Below, in pieces: positions 36,422-45,135 of a stretch of 64,000 nucleotides of DNA. The notes beneath the pieces were generated by a model. The model did not search any database, was not told the DNA's origin, and saw only the letters and a list, made by a program, of their open reading frames with translations. The position numbers and the translations under genes were made by a program. How positions within the stretch are numbered: the stretch's first letter is position 1; each line of letters begins with the position of its first letter. Location: positions 499,636 through 563,635 of the forward strand of contig JAIOPK010000006.1 of the NCBI GenBank assembly GCA_021413945.1, given 5' to 3'. The DNA is from Candidatus Uhrbacteria bacterium. Its GTDB lineage: Bacteria; Patescibacteriota; Patescibacteriia; 2-12-FULL-60-25.

Positions 36422-36645
36422 ACTTTGGGAGCTCGGATTTTTGCGTGCTTGGCGATGAATCGATAGAACGGGCTCGATGAGTTCTTATCGTACAACGTGG
36501 CACAGCCTTTGCAGGCTCTCATTTTTTCCGGCTTGCGAAAGGATTCACAGCAGATATCCTTAACCTCCTTCTTACGAAGGAAGACGAGGATATTCCAAAA
36601 CCAGCGGTGAGGGCGGTCGCGGAAGTCGGCGGGGAGATTGTTCAT
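36418..36645 (-). CDS. Small Cys-containing hypothetical protein
   Basis: 75 aa ORF; 4-nt convergent stop overlap with 35111-36421. Confidence 0.45.
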   Translation of the reverse strand: MNNLPADFRDRPHRWFWNILVFLRKKEVKDICCESFRKPEKMRACKGCATLYDKNSSSPFYRFIAKHAKIRAPKV

Positions 36646-36652
36646 GTCGTTG

Positions 36653-36880
36653 TCATTCCATCATCTTCCTAAATTCGGAGTACTCCAGCTTTGCCATATC
36701 CAAAATACTTCTCAAGGTTCCATGGGACAGCTCCTTGTGTAGTGGAACAACTGCCGTCTCTATCTTTCCGTATCTGAATCCTTTCAAAACCACATGGCTC
36801 CCCTTCTGGCGGTCGACGACAAAATCAAAATGTTTCATCAGAAATTTTATGATAAAAATTCCCGAGTAGCCTTTCGGCAT
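36653..36880 (-). CDS. hicA: HicA-like mRNA interferase toxin
   Basis: LMKHFDFVVDRQKGSHVVLKGFRYGKIETAVVPLHKELSHGTLRSILDMAKL. Confidence 0.85.
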   Translation of the reverse strand: MPKGYSGIFIIKFLMKHFDFVVDRQKGSHVVLKGFRYGKIETAVVPLHKELSHGTLRSILDMAKLEYSEFRKMME

Positions 36881-36885
36881 AGACG

Positions 36886-37101
36886 CTAGACGGCCGCTTC
36901 TAGTACCGCGAGCACAGGTGGAGTCTTGAGTGACTTTCTGTAGCTCTTTGGCTGGGATTCTAGATAAACTTCAACAGCTTCTTGTAAATTCTTTTTTGCC
37001 TCTGTGAGTGTTTTTCCCTGACTTGCAACGCCAAATTCTACCGCTTGAGCGACATAATACTTGCCCTCTTTCCAAATAGAAGCGGTGAATTTAATAGACA
37101 T
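36886..37101 (-). CDS. hicB: HicB-like antitoxin
   Basis: MSIKFTASIWKEGKYYVAQAVEFGVASQGKTLTEAKKNLQEAVEVYLES; start trimmed to 37101. Confidence 0.85.
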   Translation of the reverse strand: MSIKFTASIWKEGKYYVAQAVEFGVASQGKTLTEAKKNLQEAVEVYLESQPKSYRKSLKTPPVLAVLEAAV

Positions 37102-37154
37102 ATCAATAGTTAGATGATGCCACAGGGCAGGGGTGGTCGCAAGGAGAGGGAGGT

Positions 37155-37673
37155 TTAGAACACTCGCGAGTCGTAGGCCCAATGGAGCAAGGCTTGGCGT
37201 TGGCGCGGATGACACATCCAGTCCCCCACTCGGCAATTCTTTTTTATTTGCATGATGTGACGGCGCATCGCCTTCCATCGGCGTATCTGACGTCGATCTT
37301 CTTCCGGAAGCCTGCGCCCCATGTAGTAACGACAATACCATTGGAACCAGCCGCGTGGGTCGTGCTCCTCGTTAATCCAGCCTTTCTTGCGCCAGACGGA
37401 AAGAGGCTGTGAGGCGTCTTTGCGGAAGAAATTTATATTCTTGTCATGTGTTTCAGAAAGCTTGGCTTTGGTGAACCATGTTTTTGGAAATTCTTTCTTG
37501 CCGTCCGTCATGTATCGTCCGCCAAAAACGCCGAGCTCAAGCATGAGCTGCGGCGTTAAGGTTGGCTTGAATTCCGGATCAAAATTCTTCCCGACCGGTT
37601 CAACGAGTTGATACCGATACCGTTTTTGCATCTTGTCGTTTACGACGACGGTGAGAGGGGTACGGCGGGGCAT
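37155..37673 (-). CDS. Conserved-looking hypothetical protein rich in W/Y/R
   Basis: 172 aa ORF MPRRTPLTVVVNDKMQKRYRYQLVEPVGKNFDPEFKPTLTPQLMLELGVFGGRYM. Confidence 0.6.
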   Translation of the reverse strand: MPRRTPLTVVVNDKMQKRYRYQLVEPVGKNFDPEFKPTLTPQLMLELGVFGGRYMTDGKKEFPKTWFTKAKLSETHDKNINFFRKDASQPLSVWRKKGWINEEHDPRGWFQWYCRYYMGRRLPEEDRRQIRRWKAMRRHIMQIKKNCRVGDWMCHPRQRQALLHWAYDSRVF

Positions 37674-37734
37674 GGGGGTAGTTTAGCAGAACGACCACGG
37701 GAACACCTCGCGCTCGGCTCGGGGAACACCTCTC

Positions 37735-37769
37735 CCTCAATCCCTCTCCTTCGTAAGGAGAGGGAGGTT
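37735..37769. repeat. Palindromic intergenic element / terminator-like
   Basis: ccctcaatccctctccttcgtaaggagaggga: ccctctcctt/aaggagaggg hairpin. Confidence 0.6.
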
Positions 37770-37773
37770 GGGA

Positions 37774-38565
37774 TTAGCGGATGACGCTACCAACGTTGAT
37801 GAATGGTGTGGCGCCGGAGCCCATGACGGATGGGAGTTTGCCGTCCCACTTCTCCAATGCGCGGAGCTCGAGAATTTGCGGGCTGGATTGCAAGGCGGCG
37901 GATTCAATGCGGAGGGCTTCTGCTTTACCGCGGGCTTCTGCGACTTGCTGTTCTGCCTCGAACTTAATCTGTTCGAGTTTATTTTTGGCGGCGAGGGCGG
38001 ATTGTTCGGCTGTTACTTTGAGTTCGATGGCTTGGTTGAAGGAGGCGGAGAATTGGAAGTCGACGATGTTGAAATCATCGATGAGGATTCCGCGGGGTTC
38101 GAGTTTGGTTACGAGATGCGCTTTGATTGCGTCGCGCACTTCCTCGCGCTTGGTAATCAATTCTTCCGCCGTGTATTTAGCGGTCGTCGACTTAACGGAT
38201 TCTTGAAGAGCCGGGTCGATTAAACGGAGATTGTAGCTGATGCCGATTTCTTGGTAGATGTTGGCGACGCGTTCCGGGTCGATGTGATAGTTCAAAGCGA
38301 CTTTGCTTTCCACGGTCTGAAGATCTCTGGAAGCGGCTGTTGCGAGGACTTCTTCCTTTTGGATTTTGACGTCCATGATTTCAATGCGGTCTGCGAGCGG
38401 GATGCGGATGTAGAGGCCTTCGTTAAGGACTTTTCCGGTCACGGCGCCCCAACGGAGCAAAATACCGCGCTCACCGGCGCCAACGGTGCCGAGGGGCCAG
38501 AGGACGATGAAGGCGATGATGGCGAGGACGGCCAAGATAATGGCTAGGATGGAGAGGTTTTTCAT
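37774..38565 (-). CDS. Prohibitin/SPFH-domain protein
   Basis: N-terminal TM; GAGERGILLRWGAVTGKVLNEGLYIRIPLADRIEIMDVKIQKEEV...RGILIDDFNIVDFQFSASFNQAIELKVTAEQSALAAKNKLEQIKFEAEQQVAEARGKAEA. Confidence 0.92.
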   Translation of the reverse strand: MKNLSILAIILAVLAIIAFIVLWPLGTVGAGERGILLRWGAVTGKVLNEGLYIRIPLADRIEIMDVKIQKEEVLATAASRDLQTVESKVALNYHIDPERVANIYQEIGISYNLRLIDPALQESVKSTTAKYTAEELITKREEVRDAIKAHLVTKLEPRGILIDDFNIVDFQFSASFNQAIELKVTAEQSALAAKNKLEQIKFEAEQQVAEARGKAEALRIESAALQSSPQILELRALEKWDGKLPSVMGSGATPFINVGSVIR

Positions 38566-38694
38566 AATGGCGATACCTTAGCAAAAGGGGTGGGGAGGGC
38601 AAGACCATTGCTATACTCGAGACAAAGCTACTTAGCCGTGATACATATAAGGTAGTTTGCAAGGATATACGATAAACATTTTGTGAAATAACGT

Positions 38695-39447
38695 ATGGAT
38701 ACGGGGAAGCGTAAAATCATTCAGCTGTTCAATAAAAAGGTCAAAGGCAGGAAAGCCGATCTATCCAAATATCAGGGTAAGCATGATGGCAAAGAAGGGC
38801 ACTGGCTTGAAGCACAGATGAATATCAAGCCAAATGCTTCCAATCTTCCGGATCTATACGGATACGAGATGAAAAAATCCACAAAAGGCAAAACCACTTT
38901 CGGTGACTGGTCGGCCAACTACTATATTTTCAACGATAAAAAATATAAGATCACTCGTGATGATTTTCTTCAAATATTTGGGAAAGCGAATGTAAAGAAG
39001 AAGAGTCGTTTTTATTGGTCAGGCGAGCCGTGCCCGTCATTCAAGTGTCATAATTCATTTGGCCAACGACTTTTTGTCGATAAAGACAAGAACATACTGG
39101 TCAGATACAGCTACAGTAAAGACCAAAGGAAGAACAAGAAAAAGATTGTGCCCGTAAATATGCAGGTGGAACGTCTCGTTATAGCGCGTTGGGATGTCGA
39201 TTCGATCAAGAAGAAAGTCGAGAGCAAGTTTAACGATAAGGGATGGTTCCGATGTCTAAAGAATGCTGACGGAATATACACAGGAATAGTGTTCGGCGAT
39301 CCTTTGGATTTTAAGAAATGGATTCAGGGCGTTGAAGCAGGAGAGATATTTTTTGATAGCGGCATGTACCAAGGCAACGTAAGACCCTACTCGCAATGGC
39401 GTGCAAATAATTCGTATTGGGACAACTTGATAACAAGCACCTACTAA
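38695..39447 (+). CDS. MvaI/BcnI-family restriction endonuclease
   Basis: GHWLEAQMNIKPNASNLPDLYGYEMKKSTKGKTTFGDWSANYYIF. Confidence 0.85.
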   Translation: MDTGKRKIIQLFNKKVKGRKADLSKYQGKHDGKEGHWLEAQMNIKPNASNLPDLYGYEMKKSTKGKTTFGDWSANYYIFNDKKYKITRDDFLQIFGKANVKKKSRFYWSGEPCPSFKCHNSFGQRLFVDKDKNILVRYSYSKDQRKNKKKIVPVNMQVERLVIARWDVDSIKKKVESKFNDKGWFRCLKNADGIYTGIVFGDPLDFKKWIQGVEAGEIFFDSGMYQGNVRPYSQWRANNSYWDNLITSTY

Positions 39448-40511
39448 ACGGCGACCAACGGACGAACATTCTGCGCAACAATTCTATCGATATCAATCTG
39501 TTGATAAGTCTTTTTCTTTTGTTCCATCTTATCCATTTCACCAACAATTCTTCTAGCCAGTTCCCGAATTACCGGTACTGCTACACTATTCCCGAATTGC
39601 TTGTAAGCCTGAGCATCGCTGACTGGAATTGCAAAGTCCTCAGGGAAGCCCTGTAAGCGCGCCGCTTCTCTTGGTGTAAGTTTACGCGGGTTCTTGCCTT
39701 TTTGTTTAATCAATATTTCCGAGCCATCCTTATAATATCTGGCCGAAATTGTACTCGTATATTCCGAACCTTCGTCAAACAACGAGTAACCAAAACCATT
39801 TCCCTTCTCTTCATGCTGTTTCTTTCTTCGTTGGTGACCTGCCCAAAGCTTATCTGAAATTGTATATTTTGGATTAACTTTCTTCTCCAAGATCTCGCCA
39901 AGGATCTTCTTTTTAAGAACACCCTTTGGAAATTCAAAGTTTGTTTTACCTAAAAATCCGATGATATAAATACGTTCCCTGTTTTGCGGAACGCCAAAGT
40001 TCTTAGCATTAAGTACTTCTGCATGGACTTCATATCCCATTTCTTCAAGTGTGTTTTTTACAACCTTAAACGTATTGCCTCCGTCATGAGTTCTGAAGCG
40101 TTTCACGTTTTCTAGAAATACAACCTTTGGCCTGTGGTGGTTGATTATTTTGGCGATGTTAAAAAATAATGTTCCTCTCGTATCAGAAAAACCTTTTTTT
40201 AAACCAGCTTGCGAAAATGGCTGGCACGGGAAACCTGCGAGCAGAACATCAAAGCTCGGAATTTCTTCTGGTTCAATGCAGGTGATATCGCCGTGCGGAA
40301 TTTCTCCAAAGTTAGTTTGATACGTCTTTTGGGCGCTTGAATCCCATTCCGAAGAAAATACGCTCTCTCCACCGTGCGCTTCAAAACCCAACCGGATTCC
40401 TCCGATGCCGGCAAACAGGTCGATAGTTCTGAATTTTGCATTAAAACCTTTCTTCTTATCGAAAATCGTAGGAGTCTTAACACTTGTCTTCACCGAAGTT
40501 TTTATTGTCAT
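39444..40511 (-). CDS. DNA (cytosine-5) methyltransferase
   Basis: FRTIDLFAGIGGIRLGFEAHGGESVFSSEWD, LLAGFPCQPFSQAG, VVFLENVKRF, QNRERIYIIGF, LTPREAARLQGFP, YKQFGNSVAVPVI. Confidence 0.97.
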   Translation of the reverse strand: MTIKTSVKTSVKTPTIFDKKKGFNAKFRTIDLFAGIGGIRLGFEAHGGESVFSSEWDSSAQKTYQTNFGEIPHGDITCIEPEEIPSFDVLLAGFPCQPFSQAGLKKGFSDTRGTLFFNIAKIINHHRPKVVFLENVKRFRTHDGGNTFKVVKNTLEEMGYEVHAEVLNAKNFGVPQNRERIYIIGFLGKTNFEFPKGVLKKKILGEILEKKVNPKYTISDKLWAGHQRRKKQHEEKGNGFGYSLFDEGSEYTSTISARYYKDGSEILIKQKGKNPRKLTPREAARLQGFPEDFAIPVSDAQAYKQFGNSVAVPVIRELARRIVGEMDKMEQKKKTYQQIDIDRIVAQNVRPLVAV

Positions 40512-40723
40512 ATCGATTGTTCAACTCAGAGTGAATAAAGTTCCATCTCCGCTAAATACTACCATCAGAACAAAAGTAGAACAATGAAACTTATCCCCAT
40601 CTTCCATCCAAGATCACTCCATTGTTACGAGAATGCTTTCGTTTGCCAACTTGTTTTATCTCGCTCTAAGATCACCCATGAATATGACTGATATATATAG
40701 TCTCGAAAAAGAAACGGAGCAAG

Positions 40724-41098
40724 ATGATGTCGGGCATCGGAGGGAAAAATACTAAACCCGCGCTTTTAGTATTTTCCTATTTACTGAAACAAGGAATCTA
40801 CTTTCAAAAACATTACAGCAAGGTACTCGGCTGTCCTGACGTCGCGGTTCCGAGCAAGAAGCTTGCCGTGTTTATTGATGGTGATTTTTGGCATGCAAAA
40901 GGCTATCCGAAATGTCTTAAACGACTTCGCCCATTTTGGAAAAATAAACTGACTAGTAATTATTTGCGTGACAAGAGGTCACGTCGGATTCTTGCTCGGT
41001 CGGGCTGGAAAATAGTCAGGGTCTGGGAATCCGATCTTAAATTAGATCCAGAAAAATATTTGGCGCAATGTAAGGCCCATCTAAAAGGCGATGCTTAA
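40724..41098 (+). CDS. vsr: Vsr very-short-patch-repair endonuclease
   Basis: MSGIGGKNTKPALLVFSYLLKQGIYF...FIDGDFWHAKGY...FWKNKLTSNYLRDKRSRRILARSGWKIVRVWESDL. Confidence 0.92.
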   Translation: MMSGIGGKNTKPALLVFSYLLKQGIYFQKHYSKVLGCPDVAVPSKKLAVFIDGDFWHAKGYPKCLKRLRPFWKNKLTSNYLRDKRSRRILARSGWKIVRVWESDLKLDPEKYLAQCKAHLKGDA

Positions 41099-42447
41099 AT
41101 TATTTTTTTTAATTTATCTAATTTCTTTTGTGAGTTCTGCCTTAATCCGATGGGGACCTCCGTATTCGTGGAAAGCATAGCCAGATGCTGCAACCCTTCA
41201 TCTGGATTCACTTGGTATTTCAACTTGATCAAACCCAAAAAGTACCACAACATCCACTTCTTGGGTTCCTCGCCTAAAATCATTTCAAAAAAGAAGATCA
41301 CATCCTTTACACTGGTCGGAGTTCCTCTAAATGCCTTTGTATATGCATTATTAGCCAATGTAAATTTTTCCTCGTAGGCCAGTAGAAAGGCCTCACTAAA
41401 CAGATGGTCGGCTGAACGGTTCTTTATTCTTTTCTTCAATACCTTTTTTGCATTTGCGATGTCCCTACCATTTAAAAAATAGAAAATCGATTCAAGTAGC
41501 ACAGAGTGCTTGTTCGTTCCACCTAATCCGTTTACCTCTTCAATCAGTTTACCCATCTTCTTAAGACTCTTCACAGATCTGTTTCGGATATATTCCAAAT
41601 AATGACCAACAGATAAATTTATTGCAGACTGAGCAAGTCTTTTTCTAGAGATGCGATTAAGCTGGTAATATGTTGCATTGTTTTCCTCTTTTACCTCCTC
41701 CAGTAACGTAGAAAGTTTCGTAAATAAATCATAAGACATCAACCAGTCTCTCGAAAGCAGGGCCGCCGTGCCCAAGATATAACCAAGGCACAGAGCCATG
41801 TTATTCTTCGTAACTTCAAAGCCGTATATCTCTTCCTTGGTCCTGAATGCAACACGCATCGGGTAAAACGTGCCAAATTCCTTACCGACCTCTTCACTCA
41901 CTTTTTTAGGTATCTCTGCATGACGTACATAGACCCCCGTCGTAATGACATACGCGGGCTCGCCGTCCAGGAATTCTCTTTCCACAGCCTTTCCAAATAC
42001 TATAAGATGACCTTTTGCAATTTGAGTTAAAAATTTTTCTGCATCCTTTGCAGACACGATCTTCGCTGAGATATGCTCAGGTTCAACTATTACTTTCGCC
42101 TCTTCGAGCGGCGTGCAGCTCTTGAGGAAAGACTCGATTCCTTCTATAAGATCTCCTCTGACCCTTTTCCTGACCTTCCTATCATCACTACGAATTGCAA
42201 AGACGATCCCGATAGACTTACTGTTGTTGATCTTCGGTCGTCGTGCATATAGCCAAAATAAAAAAACAACAAAAATACTTAACGCGATAAGGCCAACCTC
42301 AATCAGATCTATTCCCTTCCCGAAATTAGCCCAAAAAAATATGGCTTCACCGGCTCCAAGAAGTACATTGAATATCAAAAGACCCTTCGGATACAGGAAG
42401 TCGTCAAAATCAGTAGCCTTTAGCTCATTCCAAATAGTCCTCAACAT
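41095..42447 (-). CDS. Membrane-anchored protein of unknown function beside R-M/Vsr
   Basis: 450 aa; two N-terminal TM segments, then soluble region with helical C-terminal half (TPR-like appearance). Confidence 0.6.
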   Translation of the reverse strand: MLRTIWNELKATDFDDFLYPKGLLIFNVLLGAGEAIFFWANFGKGIDLIEVGLIALSIFVVFLFWLYARRPKINNSKSIGIVFAIRSDDRKVRKRVRGDLIEGIESFLKSCTPLEEAKVIVEPEHISAKIVSAKDAEKFLTQIAKGHLIVFGKAVEREFLDGEPAYVITTGVYVRHAEIPKKVSEEVGKEFGTFYPMRVAFRTKEEIYGFEVTKNNMALCLGYILGTAALLSRDWLMSYDLFTKLSTLLEEVKEENNATYYQLNRISRKRLAQSAINLSVGHYLEYIRNRSVKSLKKMGKLIEEVNGLGGTNKHSVLLESIFYFLNGRDIANAKKVLKKRIKNRSADHLFSEAFLLAYEEKFTLANNAYTKAFRGTPTSVKDVIFFFEMILGEEPKKWMLWYFLGLIKLKYQVNPDEGLQHLAMLSTNTEVPIGLRQNSQKKLDKLKKII

Positions 42448-42490
42448 AGAATTTTCCCATCGCCAAAAGACGTTAGCACACCTTTTTGTT

Positions 42491-42566
42491 TGGCACCCGT
42501 GCGAGGATTCGAACCTCGAAGTCCGCGATAGAAGCGCGGCAGTTTATCCGGTTAGCTTACACGGGC
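42491..42566 (-). tRNA. tRNA-Arg (TCT), CCA encoded
   Basis: Reverse strand GCCCGTGTAAGCTAACCGGATAAACTGCCGCGCTTCTATCGCGGACTTCGAGGTTCGAATCCTCGCACGGGTGCCA; D-stem has a mismatch. Confidence 0.9.
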
Positions 42567-42585
42567 ATTAATTGGATGCTTTGTA

Positions 42586-42834
42586 TTACCGTCTAGCTCT
42601 AGGCCTCACCTTTTTCTTCAAGCAAAACTTATTATCCGTACAATAATTACAATACCCCGTATCCCCGCAAATATACGGCTTCTTTGATCCCGGGTCTGGC
42701 GGGCAAGAATGCCAACGATGACAACCATTCTGATGCGCGAACACAATCTGCGGTACCCCTGTCACCACAATCAACGCACCCCACGTTCCTAGCGTGACAA
42801 GTGCCAATGTTGCGAATACGGCTTTCTTTTGCAT
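42586..42834 (-). CDS. Small secreted Cys-rich protein
   Basis: Signal peptide then HQNGCHRWHSCPPDPGSKKPYICGDTGYCNYCTDNKFC. Confidence 0.65.
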   Translation of the reverse strand: MQKKAVFATLALVTLGTWGALIVVTGVPQIVFAHQNGCHRWHSCPPDPGSKKPYICGDTGYCNYCTDNKFCLKKKVRPRARR

Positions 42835-42883
42835 GTTGTTACTATATTAGGCTACCGTCATCATTTTGAGAAAATGCTCAATT

Positions 42884-43453
42884 CTACCTGTACTTGTCTA
42901 CAGCCGATTTTGCTTCTACCTCTGTATTGAAGACTTCACTCCGCTGAATTAGCTGTATCCAGGGCTGACCCTTGTAAAAATCAATCTCAGCACCTGTCAG
43001 TACATCCATCATATACCATGTCTCGTAACTTATTTCCCAGTCCTCTTTACCCGGAGTTGCATCTTCGGCTGCAATTAACGTCCTATGTGATTCAACATAA
43101 ACACATGAATCTACTTTAGGGCTGTAAAATACATTGATCAAAAGGTTATTGTTGAGATATTTCCGGTATATCGGTGGTCCCTCTCCTGCAGGAACACTAC
43201 TGTCACCGATCTCAACTTTCTGAGATGCATTAAATCGCTTAATCTTTTCTGAGATTGAATCAGCATATTTCTCACATATGACTTTTTTTGAAAAAAGATC
43301 ATTCGCTGTGGCCTCTTCATTGGTGGTGCTGGACTGACCCATGCCTTGCTGAGTGGTTGTTTTGGTAATTACGAGAGGCTCGCATCCAGAGCCTAACAAA
43401 GCCAGCAATAAACCAGCACACAAAAATCTCTTGAAGTCATTTTTCTTTTGCAT
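42884..43453 (-). CDS. Putative lipoprotein, unknown function
   Basis: N-terminal LCAGLLLALLGSGC lipobox. Confidence 0.6.
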   Translation of the reverse strand: MQKKNDFKRFLCAGLLLALLGSGCEPLVITKTTTQQGMGQSSTTNEEATANDLFSKKVICEKYADSISEKIKRFNASQKVEIGDSSVPAGEGPPIYRKYLNNNLLINVFYSPKVDSCVYVESHRTLIAAEDATPGKEDWEISYETWYMMDVLTGAEIDFYKGQPWIQLIQRSEVFNTEVEAKSAVDKYR

Positions 43454-43482
43454 GTCCCCACTATATCAAATATCCTTCTCCC

Positions 43483-44226
43483 ATGCCCTCCCTCCTCCAT
43501 TTATCTGTAAATCGCGGCTTCCGCGACCACGACTGGCTCCAAACAGCCCATTCCTTTAGCTTCGGCAATTACTGGGACCCCGCCAAAATGGGTTTTGGGC
43601 TTTTGCGTGTCTTGAATGACGATACGATTCAGGGCGGGGTCGAGTACGAGGTTGGAAACGATAAGCCGCAGCGCTTAGGTTTTGGTATGCATCCTCACCG
43701 CGACATGGAGATCGTGACCATTCCCCTATCCGGTCAGATCGAGCACAAGGACAATCATGGACATCACGGGGTTATCGGGGCGGGCGACGTGCAAGTGATG
43801 AGCGCGGGGACGGGAATTACGCATTCTGAATTTAATGCGTCGGAGACGGAGGCGGTTTCTGTTTTGCAGATGTGGGTGGAGACGGATGCGCTTGATCATG
43901 ATCCTCGCTATGAGGATCGCAAATTTCTAAAGGCCGATAAGAATACGTTTCAGCTCCTCGTCTCACCCGATGAACGCGATGGCTCGCTCATGATCCATCA
44001 GCAAGCCTTTTTCAATCTCGGCGAATTTGATGCCGACCACGTTACGCGTTATGTGTTACGTGATGCAAAGCACGGCGTATACATCTTTGTAATCGAGGGC
44101 GAGATAGAAGTCGATGGAAACAACCTTGGTAGAAGGGATGCGATTGGGGTTTGGGGTGAGAAGGAAGTCGAGATAAAAACCAAAAAGGACTCGAAAGTCC
44201 TTTTGATTGAGGTGCCGATGCGTTAG
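43483..44226 (+). CDS. Pirin family protein
   Basis: SFSFGNYWDPAKMGFGLLRVLNDDTIQGG...GFGMHPHRDMEIVTIPLSGQIEHKDNHGHHGVIGAGDVQVMSAGTGITHSEFN. Confidence 0.95.
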   Translation: MPSLLHLSVNRGFRDHDWLQTAHSFSFGNYWDPAKMGFGLLRVLNDDTIQGGVEYEVGNDKPQRLGFGMHPHRDMEIVTIPLSGQIEHKDNHGHHGVIGAGDVQVMSAGTGITHSEFNASETEAVSVLQMWVETDALDHDPRYEDRKFLKADKNTFQLLVSPDERDGSLMIHQQAFFNLGEFDADHVTRYVLRDAKHGVYIFVIEGEIEVDGNNLGRRDAIGVWGEKEVEIKTKKDSKVLLIEVPMR

Positions 44227-44714
44227 TAAACCTTGCCGTCATCCGTAATCGGCTCCCCTTCTCGCTGCAGCACAAACACCGCCGCTCCTTGCATCACGAG
44301 GTTGTCTCCCTGTTTCACCATCTTGTACCCCTTCTCAAGCCCATTCGAGAACGCCACCTCAACTTCCCCCGGCTTTCCCTCGCAGAACATCAAGGTCGAT
44401 TCTACCGGTCCAAAGACCATGACATCGTCTTTTAGCGTGTACTTGCCTCCCATGAGATTACAAACCTTTGCCTGCATCCTCTCGCCATCAAATCTGACCG
44501 TCAGACCCAAACCCGACACATCCTGCGATTCTCCCCCGACGGTCTGCATCGACTTAATCTTCCAAGAGCCGGTGATGAATTGACCCATCGACATCTTTGG
44601 GGCAGTTGTCGGTTCTCCGTTGTCAGTTGGTCGTGGGGAGGGTGCGGGAGATGATGCGGAACAGCCGGCGCCCATGAGGGCGATCATCGAGACAGCGGCG
44701 AGGAGTTTTTTCAT
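44223..44714 (-). CDS. META-domain (HslJ-like) lipoprotein
   Basis: MKKLLAAVSMIALMGAGC lipobox; SWKIKSMQTVGG...GLTVRFDGERMQAKVCNLMGGKYTLKDDVMVFGPVESTLMFC. Confidence 0.75.
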   Translation of the reverse strand: MKKLLAAVSMIALMGAGCSASSPAPSPRPTDNGEPTTAPKMSMGQFITGSWKIKSMQTVGGESQDVSGLGLTVRFDGERMQAKVCNLMGGKYTLKDDVMVFGPVESTLMFCEGKPGEVEVAFSNGLEKGYKMVKQGDNLVMQGAAVFVLQREGEPITDDGKVY

Positions 44715-44724
44715 ATGTGCGCGA

Positions 44725-45129
44725 TTATAGCATCTTACGAATTTTTTCCCCCACCAACTTCTCTTCACCATTCTCATACGGCTTCCCGTGCCAATGCTCG
44801 TATCCATCGCCCTCGAATCGAGGGATCACGTGGAAGTGCAAGTGAAACACTTTTTGTCCCGCCCCCTCGCGGTTATTCTGCGCAACATTCACGCCCACAG
44901 CCCCCGTCGCTTCCATAACCGCCTTGGCGATCTTTTGCACGACAACAATCAACCGCTTCAACGTTTCCTCATCCGTATCAAGTAAATCCGATGACCATTT
45001 CTTTGGCACGACGAGTGTGTGACCGGGATTTGTCGGAATGATATCGAGAAACGCAAAGACGTGGTCGTCCTCGTAGATTTTTTCGCACGGGATTTCACCG
45101 GAGATGATTTTGGAGAAGATGGTGTCCAT
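44725..45129 (-). CDS. HIT-family hydrolase
   Basis: SGEIPCEKIYEDDHVFAFLDIIPTNPGHTLVVPKKW...VFHLHFHVIPRFEGD. Confidence 0.95.
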   Translation of the reverse strand: MDTIFSKIISGEIPCEKIYEDDHVFAFLDIIPTNPGHTLVVPKKWSSDLLDTDEETLKRLIVVVQKIAKAVMEATGAVGVNVAQNNREGAGQKVFHLHFHVIPRFEGDGYEHWHGKPYENGEEKLVGEKIRKML

Positions 45130-45135
45130 AAAGTT

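Noticed and set aside
37774-38206. Plus-strand ORFs over the SPFH gene
   Set aside because: Antisense to a clear prohibitin-like gene.
42491-42566. tRNA-Arg as a pseudogene because of the D-stem mismatch
   Set aside because: Acceptor, anticodon and T stems are intact and CCA is encoded, so most likely functional.
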